A stretch of 64,000 bases of DNA from NCBI RefSeq assembly GCF_009696265.1, contig NZ_VUMH01000001.1:372001-436000 (forward strand), given 5' to 3'. The notes beneath the pieces were generated by a model, which was not told the origin of the DNA, did no database searches, and saw nothing but the letters and a program-made list of their open reading frames with translations. Positions 19,517 through 27,422 of the stretch are shown piece after piece. The first letter of the stretch is position 1; each line of letters begins with the position of its first letter. The translations under genes and the position numbers were made by a program. This DNA is from Desulfovibrio porci. GTDB lineage: Bacteria > Desulfobacterota > Desulfovibrionia > Desulfovibrionales > Desulfovibrionaceae.

Positions 19517-20017
19517 ATGGCGCGCCGTATTTGTTTGCTTCTGCTTCTGCTTTGCTGTGCAATTCCGGCCCAGGCCGAAAACCGCGACTTCGGCCAGTTC
19601 AGCGCGGATCTGCCCGACGGCTGGGACGGACAGGAACGCACGGCCTTCAGCACCGGCAACCAGGATGAATACATGCTGGTGCTGGGCAAGCAGGATCAGG
19701 AACAGGAACGCTTTCTGGCCCAGATCAGCATCTATCTGCTGCCCAACACGCCCAAGTCCACGGCCGAAGACTTCGCCCGCAAAATGACCGAACTGCAGGG
19801 CGACACCTCCGAACCCAGTCAGGAAGGCCGCTTCTGGACGTTCAGCGGCGTGCCGCGCAACCAGACCGTCAAAGGCCAGGCTGTCACCAGGGTCGCCGCC
19901 ACGCCGGAACGGATTCTGATCATCATCGCCCAGGATCCGGATCAGATCGGCGCGGACAAGGTCGTGGACAGCCTCAGGGGCGTGACGCCCGAGGCCAGGG
20001 CCATACTGGGAAGATAA
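19517..20017 (+). CDS. Small periplasmic protein, DUF1795-like
   Basis: A 166-residue exported protein. The signal peptide MARRICLLLLLLCCAIPAQA is followed by a beta-rich domain (FGQFSADLPDGWDGQERTAF, later RVAATPERILIIIAQDPDQIG) resembling small periplasmic proteins of the DUF1795/DcrB type. An excellent GGAGG site 6 bp before the ATG at 19517 fixes the start. It is 87 bp downstream of the HEAT-like gene and followed by a strong terminator, so the three rightward genes likely form one operon. Function unknown. Confidence 0.7.
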   Translation: MARRICLLLLLLCCAIPAQAENRDFGQFSADLPDGWDGQERTAFSTGNQDEYMLVLGKQDQEQERFLAQISIYLLPNTPKSTAEDFARKMTELQGDTSEPSQEGRFWTFSGVPRNQTVKGQAVTRVAATPERILIIIAQDPDQIGADKVVDSLRGVTPEARAILGR

Positions 20018-20054
20018 CAGGTCGGCAGTCAGCCGCCAGCCGCAGTTAGTGAAA

Positions 20055-20117
20055 AACAGGCGGATGCGGAACAAGGCTGCACCGGAAGAGTGCTTCCTTG
20101 CTCCGCATCCGCCTGTT
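20055..20117. terminator. bidirectional terminator, 22-bp stem
   Basis: The arms 20055-20076 and 20096-20117 pair over 22 bp with one wobble (half-site AACAGGCGGATGCGGA), loop 19 bases. It sits between the convergent periplasmic-protein gene and ilvA. Confidence 0.8.
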
Positions 20118-20134
20118 GCCGCGTCCGGCGGCCC

Positions 20135-21673
20135 CTATGCGTCGTGCCAGCCCAGAAACATCTTGTAGGCCGGATTGTCCGACTCATCCACATGCGGGTA
20201 GCCCATGCGCTCCACCCGCGCCAGGAAGTCCTCAAATGCCTCGCGCTGGTCCTCGGGCGCGTCAAAGCCCACCAGCACCCGGCCGTAGTCGGCCCCGTGA
20301 TAGCGGTACTGGAACAGGGTGATATTGAATTCCACGCGCATGGCGTCCATAAAGTCCAGCAGCGCGCCGGGCCGTTCCGGGAAGGCGAAGCGCAGCAGGC
20401 GCTCGTTGGCGACCTGCGGCGCGTTGCCGCCCACCATATGCCGCAGGTGCAGCTTGGCCAGTTCGTTGTCGCTCAGGTCGCTGGCGCTGAAACCCTGTTC
20501 GCGCAGATCGGCCAGCACCTCGGCAGCGTCCCCGCGCCCCTTGATCTTGATGCCCACCAGCACCCGGGCCTTTTCCGGGTCCGCAAAACGGGTGCACAGT
20601 TCGGTGATGCTGCGTTTGCCGATGGCCGCGCAGAGATGGCGGAAGCTGCCCACCTTTTCCGGAATGGTCACGGCCAGCAGGGCCTCGCGTTCCGCGCCGA
20701 TTTCCGAGCGGTCCACCACATGGCTGAGGCGGTCGAAATTCATGTTCGCGCCGCTGACGATGGCGACCAGAGTGGCGTCCTTGACTCCGCCGGCGGCGAC
20801 ATAGGCCCGCAGACCGGCCAAAGACAAGGCTCCGGCGGGTTCGGCCACCACGCGGGTGTCCTCGAAAATGTCCTTGATGGCCCCGCAGATGGCGTCGGTG
20901 TCCACAGTGATGATGTCGTCCAGCAGGTCACGGCAGAGAGAGAAGGTTTCCTCGCCCACCAGCTTCACGGCCACTCCGTCGGCAAACAGGCCCACCTCGC
21001 TGAGTTCCACCGGGTAACCCGCCATGATGGAGCGGCGCATGGCGTCGGAATCCACAGGCTCCACGCCGATGAGCCGGATATCCGGACGCAGATGCTTGAT
21101 GTAGGCGGCCACCCCCGCAGCCATGCCGCCCCCGCCGATGGGCACGAAGACCGCGTGGATATCGTCCGGGTGCTGGCGCAGGATTTCCATGCCGATGGTG
21201 CCCTGCCCGGCAATCACGTCCGGGTCTTCAAAGGGAGGGATGAACACCGCGCCGCTTTGGCGGATAAGGTCCTGGGTATGCCGCCAGGCGTCGCTGAAGG
21301 ACTCGCCGGAAAGCACCACCTGCCCGCCCAGCCGCCGCACCGCCGAAATCTTGATGGCCGGGGTGGTCACGGGCATGACGATCGTGGCCTCACAGCCCAG
21401 GCGCTGGGCCGAGAGGGCCACGCCCTGGGCGTGGTTGCCCGCCGAGGCGGCGATGACGCCGCGCCGCAGTTCCTCGGGCGAAAGGCGGGCCATCTTGTTG
21501 TACGCGCCGCGCAGCTTGAAGGAAAAGACCGGCTGCAAATCCTCCCGTTTGAGCAGCACCTTGTTGCCCAGCCGCCGCGACAGGCTCACGGCCTCGTCCA
21601 GGGGCGTTTCCACCGCCACGTCGTAGACGCGGCTCAAAAGAATGCGGTTCAGATAATCGCTGTGATCGTGCAT
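20135..21673 (-). CDS. ilvA: Threonine deaminase, biosynthetic
   Basis: A 512-residue PLP enzyme converting threonine to 2-oxobutanoate, the first step to isoleucine. The PLP lysine is in FSFKLRGAYNKM (near residue 58), the phosphate-binding loop is PIGGGGMAAGVAAYIK, and two C-terminal ACT-like regulatory domains begin near residue 330 (LLAVTIPEKVGSFRHLC and LLRFAFPERPGALLDF). These indicate the allosteric, isoleucine-inhibited form rather than catabolic TdcB. The ATG at 21673 has GAGGA upstream; a 40-codon longer frame is not supported. A run of hairpins lies upstream (21835-22022). Confidence 0.95.
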   Translation of the reverse strand: MHDHSDYLNRILLSRVYDVAVETPLDEAVSLSRRLGNKVLLKREDLQPVFSFKLRGAYNKMARLSPEELRRGVIAASAGNHAQGVALSAQRLGCEATIVMPVTTPAIKISAVRRLGGQVVLSGESFSDAWRHTQDLIRQSGAVFIPPFEDPDVIAGQGTIGMEILRQHPDDIHAVFVPIGGGGMAAGVAAYIKHLRPDIRLIGVEPVDSDAMRRSIMAGYPVELSEVGLFADGVAVKLVGEETFSLCRDLLDDIITVDTDAICGAIKDIFEDTRVVAEPAGALSLAGLRAYVAAGGVKDATLVAIVSGANMNFDRLSHVVDRSEIGAEREALLAVTIPEKVGSFRHLCAAIGKRSITELCTRFADPEKARVLVGIKIKGRGDAAEVLADLREQGFSASDLSDNELAKLHLRHMVGGNAPQVANERLLRFAFPERPGALLDFMDAMRVEFNITLFQYRYHGADYGRVLVGFDAPEDQREAFEDFLARVERMGYPHVDESDNPAYKMFLGWHDA

Positions 21674-21834
21674 GGATATGTCCTCGACTGGGTAAAAACC
21701 GCGCCCGGAGGGCCGGAATCCCGCGCCGGTGGGCGGCGCGCCGGGCCGTGCGCGTAATCTTTTCTGTGTACACCCGGCGCGCGCGCTTCTCAAGCCTCAA
21801 TCACGCATCACTTTTCCCCGGCACGTCAAAAGAT

Positions 21835-22022
21835 GGGGCCGCGTCAGACGCGGCCCCACCGAGTACGGGCATCCGGCGGGGGGAGGCGAAACGGATGCCC
21901 TGATCCGCTGTGCGGATCATTGTCCGCCAGGGTCAGACGGCGAAAGGATTGTGATTCACATTATTGTATGCGGGCTGCCACCAGGATGGATGCCCGCACC
22001 AGCGGCTGCCGTTTTTCGGCAG
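21835..22022 (-). other. array of five hairpins upstream of ilvA
   Basis: In this 350-bp gene-free gap five inverted repeats follow each other: 21835-21857 (GGGGCCGCGT, 10-bp stem), 21867-21900 (GGGCATCCG, 9 bp), 21902-21918 (GATCCGC, 7 bp), 21969-21998 (TGCGGGC, 7 bp) and 22006-22022 (CTGCCG, 6 bp). The last directly follows the stop of the gene at 22029. The first is followed on the minus strand by ATCTTTT and may be the terminator of the cassette operon; the rest could be an ilvA leader or decayed repeats. I found no leader peptide. Confidence 0.55.
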
Positions 22023-22028
22023 GCCGGA

Positions 22029-22694
22029 CTATGCCCAGAGCCTACTGAGAATAACTTGCAGTTGTTTATCCCTACCCACCTTCAACTCTTCTTCTATCTG
22101 GACTATTGTGGCGTGATATCCGCTGCAGTGCGCAACCGCCGCATACTGCGTATTTTTGCAGGTAAAAAAAATGTGAGAGTCGGCGGGCTTGCGGGAAACA
22201 TGATATCCAAACATACCCAGACCGAGAATTTCCCGCCCCGTAACGGACAATGGGTGATGTTCATTATCTGATTTCACCATATCGCACAGGAACTGTTGGA
22301 GTTTTTCATCGGTGATTCCGCCGGAGCCCAATAAAATATATTCCTTCTCATTATGAATGCCGCCGAGCATCCAGCAATCGTTGGCCACAATAGTCCAGTC
22401 TTTATCGTTCATAGCCAACACTTCGCCGACCTGAACCTGATTGCTTGCCCTGAGGTCATCATCACCCACAAGGCTTATGACCTCAGGCGCCTTCATGGCA
22501 AGGGGGAAATAATTGACCGGTCCCAATTCGCTCTCCCTGTCATGCAGCCTCCCCAGATAATAAGGCGATGTTCCTTTGGCGGCATTCTCATAGAGATGCC
22601 TGCACACGGCCAGCCTCACATCACTGAGGCCGAGATCTATATCCGGGTAAATCTTTGGCAATTGCTTAAAAAAATCATTCGTTGTCATACTCAT
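22029..22694 (-). CDS. Hypothetical protein, last gene of accessory cassette
   Basis: A 221-residue soluble-looking protein I do not recognise. It starts MSMTTNDFFKQLPKIYPDID behind AAGGAG. Central segments (VQVGEVLAMNDKDWTIVAND, KEYILLGSGGITDEKLQQF) suggest a mixed alpha/beta immunity-like or SMI1/KNR4-like small domain, but this is only an impression. Base composition is lower in GC than the neighbouring housekeeping genes, which suits acquisition with the rest of the cassette. It lies 59 bp downstream of the muramidase gene, and one possibility is that it modulates that enzyme. Confidence 0.55.
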   Translation of the reverse strand: MSMTTNDFFKQLPKIYPDIDLGLSDVRLAVCRHLYENAAKGTSPYYLGRLHDRESELGPVNYFPLAMKAPEVISLVGDDDLRASNQVQVGEVLAMNDKDWTIVANDCWMLGGIHNEKEYILLGSGGITDEKLQQFLCDMVKSDNEHHPLSVTGREILGLGMFGYHVSRKPADSHIFFTCKNTQYAAVAHCSGYHATIVQIEEELKVGRDKQLQVILSRLWA

Positions 22695-22753
22695 GGTTTT
22701 CTCCTTTTCTGTCACAGTGATAGCCGTATATTTGTGGAAAAACAGCCTGCCGT

Positions 22754-23365
22754 TCAGGCTTTCCCCCCGGCCTTCGCATACGCTTCGGCCAGTTTTTTAT
22801 CGTACTGGTTCTGTGCATAGGCGGGGCCGTTGTAGCAGCGGGCGAAGGTGACCCAATCCGGCAGAGGCGCGCTGAGCGCCGCATACATTTTTTTGTTGGA
22901 GCGGATGAAGGCGCAAAAGGCCGCCAACTGCCCGGCCGCCGTCTCCTGGCTCTTGACGAAGTCTTCCACTCCGGCGCAGCCGCAGGCCTTGCAGTTGTTG
23001 CCCATAATCTGGAACGCCCCCCAGGAGGCCGCGCTCAGAGCCGCTTCGCGCTGAATGGCGCAGGCGCGCTCCAGGCGCTCATACTCGCCCGCGCCGCCCC
23101 TGTAGAAAGCCTTGGTCCATTTTTCATAGAGGATGTCCGGACACGCACGATCCTTGGCCAATACCACCGGGTCCAGGCCTCTGGCCTTCAGTTCGCGCCA
23201 GAAGATGTGGCCCTCGAACAGTATCTTGGGCCGCCCGTCCGCAAGGAAGCCGTCGCCCGCCGATTCCACCCGGCAAACCGCCCGGATGCGCGCCTCTTCC
23301 ACGCCCAGCTCCCGCGCGGCTGTGGCGTAATCCTGATCCTTCAGCATCTTGTCTTGTGTCTCCAT
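22754..23365 (-). CDS. N-acetylmuramidase (endolysin-like, DUF3380)
   Basis: A 203-residue protein matching the N-acetylmuramidase domain found in phage-type and secreted peptidoglycan hydrolases. The core has AVCRVESAGDGFL (catalytic Glu in VES), ILFEGHIFWREL, the AASWGAFQIMGNNCKACG block with WG-FQIMG, and FARCYNGPAYAQNQYDKKL near the end. It should cleave MurNAc-GlcNAc bonds. There is no signal peptide or binding domain, so release needs another route. AAGGAG precedes the ATG. The context is an operon with DUF2589-like genes and no phage structural genes, so a simple prophage lysin is not obvious. Confidence 0.85.
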   Translation of the reverse strand: METQDKMLKDQDYATAARELGVEEARIRAVCRVESAGDGFLADGRPKILFEGHIFWRELKARGLDPVVLAKDRACPDILYEKWTKAFYRGGAGEYERLERACAIQREAALSAASWGAFQIMGNNCKACGCAGVEDFVKSQETAAGQLAAFCAFIRSNKKMYAALSAPLPDWVTFARCYNGPAYAQNQYDKKLAEAYAKAGGKA

Positions 23366-23375
23366 GCCTGACTCC

Positions 23376-23780
23376 TTACTTATTCACCGGCGACAGTTCG
23401 GTATCGCCATCTTGAAGACAAAACCTCCCGCCGTCCCACATAACCTGATAGACGACCGTATTGCGCAAGGTCCCACGCTCGAAGAACGTGATGACGCTGT
23501 ACACGCCATCCGCCTCAGCTTTGATTCCCACATAGTTGTCGCCGGAACCGAAGCACCAGCCTTTATCGCCTGTTTTCACTACATTCCTCAGGTGATACAT
23601 ATCCGTATCCGGACCGGCCAGCACAGAGAAAGGCATGGAACTGGGATCCCCGGACTGGAAACGAACACAGATATCTTTCTCTCCCGCCCCGGCGGCCCCG
23701 GCGGCCGGAACCAGGCCGCCGGACAGCGCCAGACAGAGCAAGAGCGCGGCCAACAGCGGGAAAGGCATTCGTTTGAGCAT
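23376..23780 (-). CDS. Exported small protein, unknown function
   Basis: A 134-residue protein with a clear Sec signal peptide (PLLAALLLCLALSGGLVPAAGA) and a beta-rich mature part of about 100 residues with three or four Cys (DICVRF, KGWCFGSG, GRFCLQDG) that may form disulfides. An AGGAGG site is 8 bp before the ATG. It lies directly upstream (10 bp) of the muramidase gene, so a periplasmic inhibitor or partner of that enzyme is possible by position, not by recognised homology. Confidence 0.6.
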   Translation of the reverse strand: MLKRMPFPLLAALLLCLALSGGLVPAAGAAGAGEKDICVRFQSGDPSSMPFSVLAGPDTDMYHLRNVVKTGDKGWCFGSGDNYVGIKAEADGVYSVITFFERGTLRNTVVYQVMWDGGRFCLQDGDTELSPVNK

Positions 23781-23834
23781 ACTTCTTCCTCCTGGGGCGG
23801 GCGTTTTGCCGCCCGCCCTGTTTGTACTTCGTGG

Positions 23835-24209
23835 CTACGGCTTGCCCAGTTCCGCAGGCGCGGGTCCGGCCTGGCCGTTTTCAAGCGTCAGGACCAGGCG
23901 GCGGTCCGCTTCGCTCCCGGCGGCATTCTCTCCGGCGTACTTGTCCTCCACGGCCTTGTAGGACGCGCCCGCCGCAAAGGCTTCGGCGGCGAAGATCGTG
24001 CACAGGCTGCGGCCGCTGGTCTTTTTTTTGGCCAACACGGCCACCCGGCCGGTACCGGCCGGTATGATCCAGGCGCCGCCCTCCTGCTTCGCGCTTTTGA
24101 AGACGGCCAATACGGCATTGCGGTTGACCAGCACGTCCGGGGAGGACAGATTTTCGTTATCCAGGCTAAGCCCTATGCTGATGTCCTTTGCGATGGTGTT
24201 CATATTCAT
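23835..24209 (-). CDS. Hypothetical protein of accessory cassette
   Basis: A 124-residue protein without signal peptide or membrane segment, starting MNMNTIAKDISIGLSLDNEN after AAGGAG. Its start overlaps the stop of the preceding gene as ATGA. It contains a basic stretch (RVAVLAKKKTSGRSLC) and an Ala-rich C-terminus. I recognise no family. Tight coupling with the 24206 gene shows it belongs to the cassette operon. Confidence 0.5.
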   Translation of the reverse strand: MNMNTIAKDISIGLSLDNENLSSPDVLVNRNAVLAVFKSAKQEGGAWIIPAGTGRVAVLAKKKTSGRSLCTIFAAEAFAAGASYKAVEDKYAGENAAGSEADRRLVLTLENGQAGPAPAELGKP

Positions 24210-24520
24210 TGCTCCTTGGTTGAGGGTTGAGCGGCGGCCGGTTCACGGTGCACAAGTTTGCCGTCAATGTAGACGCGGGGCACCGCCCGGCCCGCCACCA
24301 GAAAAACCACAGTCCGCACCCGGACGGGGAAGATCAGCCACCAGGGCCGCTTCAACCTGACCGGCTGCCGCCGCCAGTCCGCGCCTTCACGCCAGCCGGG
24401 CAGAAAGCAGGCCAAACGCGCCCGCAGCAAGGCGGGGCTGAACGGGCCGGACAAACGCGGCAGACCGGACAACAGCGCGTCGGCCAACTGGCCCAGGCAC
24501 GGTTCAGCGCGCATCGTCAT
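24206..24520 (-). CDS. Small membrane-anchored protein of cassette
   Basis: A 104-residue, Arg-rich protein with one hydrophobic segment (WWLIFPVRVRTVVFLVAGRA) that could be a membrane anchor. The start (24520 or 24514) overlaps the end of the 24504 gene, and its stop overlaps the next start, so it is translationally coupled on both sides. I recognise no family. Confidence 0.5.
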   Translation of the reverse strand: MTMRAEPCLGQLADALLSGLPRLSGPFSPALLRARLACFLPGWREGADWRRQPVRLKRPWWLIFPVRVRTVVFLVAGRAVPRVYIDGKLVHREPAAAQPSTKEQ

Positions 24521-24770
24521 CCATCCAGAAGGGTTTGCGCTTGAAGCCCACATGATAGACTGTCCATTGCAGCACCACCTGATGCTCGCCGAGTTGGAGC
24601 AGCGTGAAATTTTTCTCCGAACCCACGATGCGCCCTTTGGGCGCTTCGTTCAGGCAGCGGTTGAGAAAAGCCACGGCTCGCTCCACTTCTTCTGGCTCGC
24701 GGAAGCGGTTGGGATTGTCGTTGCCCACCACCACGCGCTTGAGAAAGCCTACTTCCGACATATCCAGCAT
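24504..24770 (-). CDS. Small hypothetical protein of cassette
   Basis: An 88-residue protein with a GGAGGA site. It has an alpha/beta pattern (EVERAVAFLNRCLNEAPKGR, then NFTLLQLGEHQVVLQWTVYH). Small proteins with this kind of beta-rich C-terminus often accompany DUF2589-type genes in my impression, but I cannot name a family. It overlaps the following membrane-anchored gene by 17 bp. Confidence 0.55.
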   Translation of the reverse strand: MLDMSEVGFLKRVVVGNDNPNRFREPEEVERAVAFLNRCLNEAPKGRIVGSEKNFTLLQLGEHQVVLQWTVYHVGFKRKPFWMDDDAR

Positions 24771-24802
24771 GATCTTCCTCCGCCGGGTTTCAGAATCCTC
24801 GG

Positions 24803-25468
24803 TTATGCGGCCGCTTCAGCAACAGGACGGCTCTCGGCCTCCAGCGGAGCGGCGACGGCGCCGCCCGGTAGCGACGCGGGCTTCGGGGCTTCCACCGAGC
24901 GCGGGCCGACGGCGCTCTGAAGGATGTCCAGTACGCGGGACAGGCCTTCAGGCATGCCGGTATCCTCGGCCAGCACCTGAACGTGGTATTTGGCGGAATT
25001 GTCCGAGGAACGCGTATTTTCCTTATGGGACGAAATAGAGCCGTTGATCTTCACGTCCATGTGGAAGGGACCGATCTTGAGACCGGCGTTGGCCTCCAGA
25101 CTGCCGCTCTTGTCCGAACTCTCCTTGGAGGAGAAGGAAGATTTCACTTCCATGTCAAAGGTGATGTCCACCTTGCGCACGGAGAGCGACGGCACATTCA
25201 GGATGGCCAGCAGCGGCACGGAGAGGTTGACCTTTTCCTCCTGATAGGCCGCCGCTCCGTCCTCGCCGGACTGACCGGCGGGCCGGGTGAAGCTGAAAGC
25301 CACCTGGCGCGCCTGGGACACGCCGTCCACGTCCACCAGCCCCACGTTCTGGATAAAATCCGCCGTGGCTTTGGCCAGCAGCACCTGGGCTTCGCAGGCC
25401 GCCTGCAGGGGGCCACCGATCAGATCCTTCATGGGCAGGCCCTTAAATTGGTCAGTAATCTCACTCAT
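24803..25468 (-). CDS. DUF2589-like protein (paralogue b)
   Basis: A 221-residue protein resembling the DUF2589 family. The helical N-terminus (LIGGPLQAACEAQVLLAKAT) is followed by a beta-sandwich-like core where VNLSVPLLAILNVPSLSVRK and VDITFDMEVKSSFSS are the recognisable blocks, then a Pro/Ala-rich tail. The function of the family is unknown. AAAGGAG lies before the ATG at 25468. It shares organisation with the product of the gene at 25619, so this is an ancient tandem duplication; the two may assemble together. Confidence 0.75.
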   Translation of the reverse strand: MSEITDQFKGLPMKDLIGGPLQAACEAQVLLAKATADFIQNVGLVDVDGVSQARQVAFSFTRPAGQSGEDGAAAYQEEKVNLSVPLLAILNVPSLSVRKVDITFDMEVKSSFSSKESSDKSGSLEANAGLKIGPFHMDVKINGSISSHKENTRSSDNSAKYHVQVLAEDTGMPEGLSRVLDILQSAVGPRSVEAPKPASLPGGAVAAPLEAESRPVAEAAA

Positions 25469-25618
25469 GGGACACTCCTTTGCGTTGTGAATCACGGCCC
25501 CCGCCGTCCAACGGCGGCGCTGTGATCCGTTTATGGGCTGTCTGAGCCGTTCACGGTCTGTCCGTGACCTCCCCCAAGGCGTTCCGTTGCCGCCCCCGCG
25601 CCGGACGGCAGCAATGAT

Positions 25619-26200
25619 TTATTCAGCGTCCGCAGTGGCGGCGGCGCGGGCCGGGCCGTTTTCAGCGGACGCGTCCGGCGGGTCGAAATTGCCGCCCTGC
25701 TGCTGTGAAAGCAGGGTCAGCAGGCGGGTATAGCCGTCCCGCGGTTCCACGCCCCGCACCTTGAGTCTGATATGCAGCGCGCCCGGCGCGCTCTTGCCGC
25801 CGGGGGCCGAAGTGTCCACCAGAATGTCCTTGGGCGTGCGGTAGGTCATGGCCCCGGAAGAAGCGTCTTTTTTGATGTCCATAAAACGCATCTGGGGCGG
25901 CAGTTCCCTGCCGGATTCGAATTCCACGTCCCCGAGGCCCACCTGAAAATCCAGCTCCGCGCTGCTGATGCCCAGAATCTGGGGCGCAACCAGCGAAAGC
26001 AGCGGCGCGTGGTATTCGGTGAGCGCATCCTCCTCCGCGCCCGGCGCGGGCAGGCGGAATTTCATGGTTCTGGGCGTGGCGTCGCCGTGCAGAAAATCCC
26101 GAAGGTGCTTGAGTTGCAGCCAGTCGATGCCGTTCTGCGCGCCCACCAGGGCGCCGGCCACGGCCTCCAGTAAAGATTTGAGTGCTATCATCCGCCGCAT
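25619..26200 (-). CDS. DUF2589-like protein (paralogue a)
   Basis: A 193-residue protein with the same plan as its neighbour. An N-terminal helix (MIALKSLLEAVAGALVGAQN) is followed by APLLSLVAPQILGISSAELD and FQVGLGDVEFES in place of the LSVPLL...VDITF blocks. The ATG at 26200 (or 26191) is chosen because a terminator hairpin (26244-26284) lies inside any longer frame. A 30-bp direct repeat (26198-26227) overlaps this start. It is the first gene after the recombinase in the leftward cassette. Confidence 0.7.
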   Translation of the reverse strand: MRRMIALKSLLEAVAGALVGAQNGIDWLQLKHLRDFLHGDATPRTMKFRLPAPGAEEDALTEYHAPLLSLVAPQILGISSAELDFQVGLGDVEFESGRELPPQMRFMDIKKDASSGAMTYRTPKDILVDTSAPGGKSAPGALHIRLKVRGVEPRDGYTRLLTLLSQQQGGNFDPPDASAENGPARAAATADAE

Positions 26201-26227
26201 GATTGAAACCCCGGTTTTTATCCTGTT
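26198..26227. repeat. 30-bp direct repeat, copy B
   Basis: Matches copy A (26435-26464) at 24 of 30 positions in the same orientation; the shared core is AAACCCC-GTTTTTAT. It overlaps the start codon region of the first DUF2589-like gene. Possible recombinase crossover site or shared operator. Confidence 0.5.
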
Positions 26228-26243
26228 CCGGAGCGCGCGCCGC

Positions 26244-26284
26244 AAAAAAGCCCGGAACGCGCCTGCACGCATTCCGGGCTTTTT
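26244..26284. terminator. bidirectional intrinsic terminator
   Basis: Stem GCCCGGAA/TTCCGGGC flanked by A6 on one side and T5 on the other (26244-26257 with 26272-26284). It works in both directions. It lies between the recombinase and the DUF2589-like genes, so recombinase transcripts would normally stop here. Confidence 0.85.
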
Positions 26285-26434
26285 CATTGTTGAAACGGAG
26301 AAGTTATTCCGCTTCAGAAAATATATGGGTCAATTAATATTTTCGATATTCAATAAAAAAAAGGAGTCCACAATAATATATTTTTCATGCAATCAATATT
26401 TAATTGTATAATACAATATATATCATTTTTATAA

Positions 26435-26464
26435 CATCATAAAAACCCCCGTTTTTATTTTGTT
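26435..26464. repeat. 30-bp direct repeat, copy A
   Basis: Partner of 26198-26227 (24 of 30 identical). It lies 10 bp past the recombinase stop on the minus strand. Between the copies is about 200 bp of AT-rich DNA plus the terminator. Confidence 0.5.
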
Positions 26465-26474
26465 GTTGTCATTC

Positions 26475-27275
26475 TCAACAAATTTCTTCGATACTGTCAA
26501 CAAAAATTTTATATTTCGGCAGCCATTGAATATATTTTTCCTTATAACTATCCCCAACTCCGAAGCGTTCACGCATCCGGGGCGCCCGCGAGGCGTTTTT
26601 TTCCGCTTCCCAACGCCGTAAGGCCCGCGCCACCTGGCAGGCCGACCAGCAGCCCCGACCCGATGGCGTGGGAAAGACATGGCCCAGTTCATTGAGCTGG
26701 CGCGCTATATCCGCCAGCGAACAGCCCCGGGCCAGCCATTTCTCCGCATAGCTGGCCGGAGCCTGGGCCCGCTCCAGAGCCTTTTTTTCACGCATCAGTC
26801 TGGCCGCCGCCCGCGCCACGCTGAGATCCGCGCCCTTTTCCCGGCCGTTGATCTTCTGCCTGCCTTCGCGGCGGCGTTTGGCCTCCAGGGCGGATCTGGT
26901 GCGGATGCTGATCAGTTCCCGCTCCCGTTCGGCCAGCGCAAACAGGATAGTCAGCGTAAAGCGGTCCGTGCCGGGGCAGTCGCAACAGACCAGCCGTCCG
27001 CCTAGGGAGTCCAGAATGCTCAAGGCATCCTGAACGTTGCGGGACAGGCGGTCCGCCTTGGCCACCACCAGCCCGGCCTTCAGGCGGCGGCAATGCTCAA
27101 GCGCCAGATGGAGCTGTGCCCTGTTGACCATGCTTTTGCCGGAAGCAATATCCACATAACTCGCCAACACGGCGTTGCCCGCGAAATGCCGCACAATGGC
27201 CCGTTGCGCGTCCAGGCCCAGACCGCTCTCACCCTGCCGTTTCGTACTGACCCGATAATACGCCACATACTGCAT
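26475..27275 (-). CDS. Serine recombinase (resolvase/invertase family)
   Basis: A 266-residue site-specific recombinase. The N-terminal resolvase domain has the nucleophile in YYRVSTKRQ (Ser10), followed by LVVAKADRLSRNVQDAL and ELISIRTRSALEAKR. A Recombinase-type DNA-binding part follows (WLARGCSLADIARQLNELGH, FPTPSGRGCWSACQVARAL). GGGAGG precedes the ATG at 27275. The size fits a small invertase or resolvase rather than a large phage integrase. The last ~30 codons (26475-26565) are abruptly AT-rich compared with the rest, as if the gene's end were fused to other DNA. It probably mobilises or switches the downstream cassette. Confidence 0.88.
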   Translation of the reverse strand: MQYVAYYRVSTKRQGESGLGLDAQRAIVRHFAGNAVLASYVDIASGKSMVNRAQLHLALEHCRRLKAGLVVAKADRLSRNVQDALSILDSLGGRLVCCDCPGTDRFTLTILFALAERERELISIRTRSALEAKRRREGRQKINGREKGADLSVARAAARLMREKKALERAQAPASYAEKWLARGCSLADIARQLNELGHVFPTPSGRGCWSACQVARALRRWEAEKNASRAPRMRERFGVGDSYKEKYIQWLPKYKIFVDSIEEIC

Positions 27276-27351
27276 GCATGATCCTCCCGCTGCGCACCTG
27301 ATCCGCCCCCCAGGGCCGCGCCGCCCGATTTGCCACGCCGGGATCATAGGC

Positions 27352-27397
27352 CGCATGTAAAAAGCGGCCGCGTGTTCGCGGCCGCTTTTTACATGCG
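27352..27397. terminator. bidirectional terminator, perfect 21-bp stem
   Basis: The arms 27352-27372 and 27377-27397 are perfect inverse copies with loop TGTT. The inner stem AGCGGCCGCG is bordered by A5 and T5, a textbook two-way intrinsic terminator after the tehA-like gene. Confidence 0.88.
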
Positions 27398-27422
27398 GGC
27401 ATGGCGGCGCTCCTCGCCGGAA

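Noticed and set aside
21674..22028. Classical ilv attenuator with a branched-chain-rich leader peptide
   Set aside because: On the minus strand no short ORF rich in Ile, Val or Leu codons precedes the hairpins.
22029..27275. Interpretation as a prophage remnant because of the muramidase and recombinase
   Set aside because: No capsid, tail, terminase or holin-like gene seen; the recombinase is a small serine type and the other genes do not look phage-derived.
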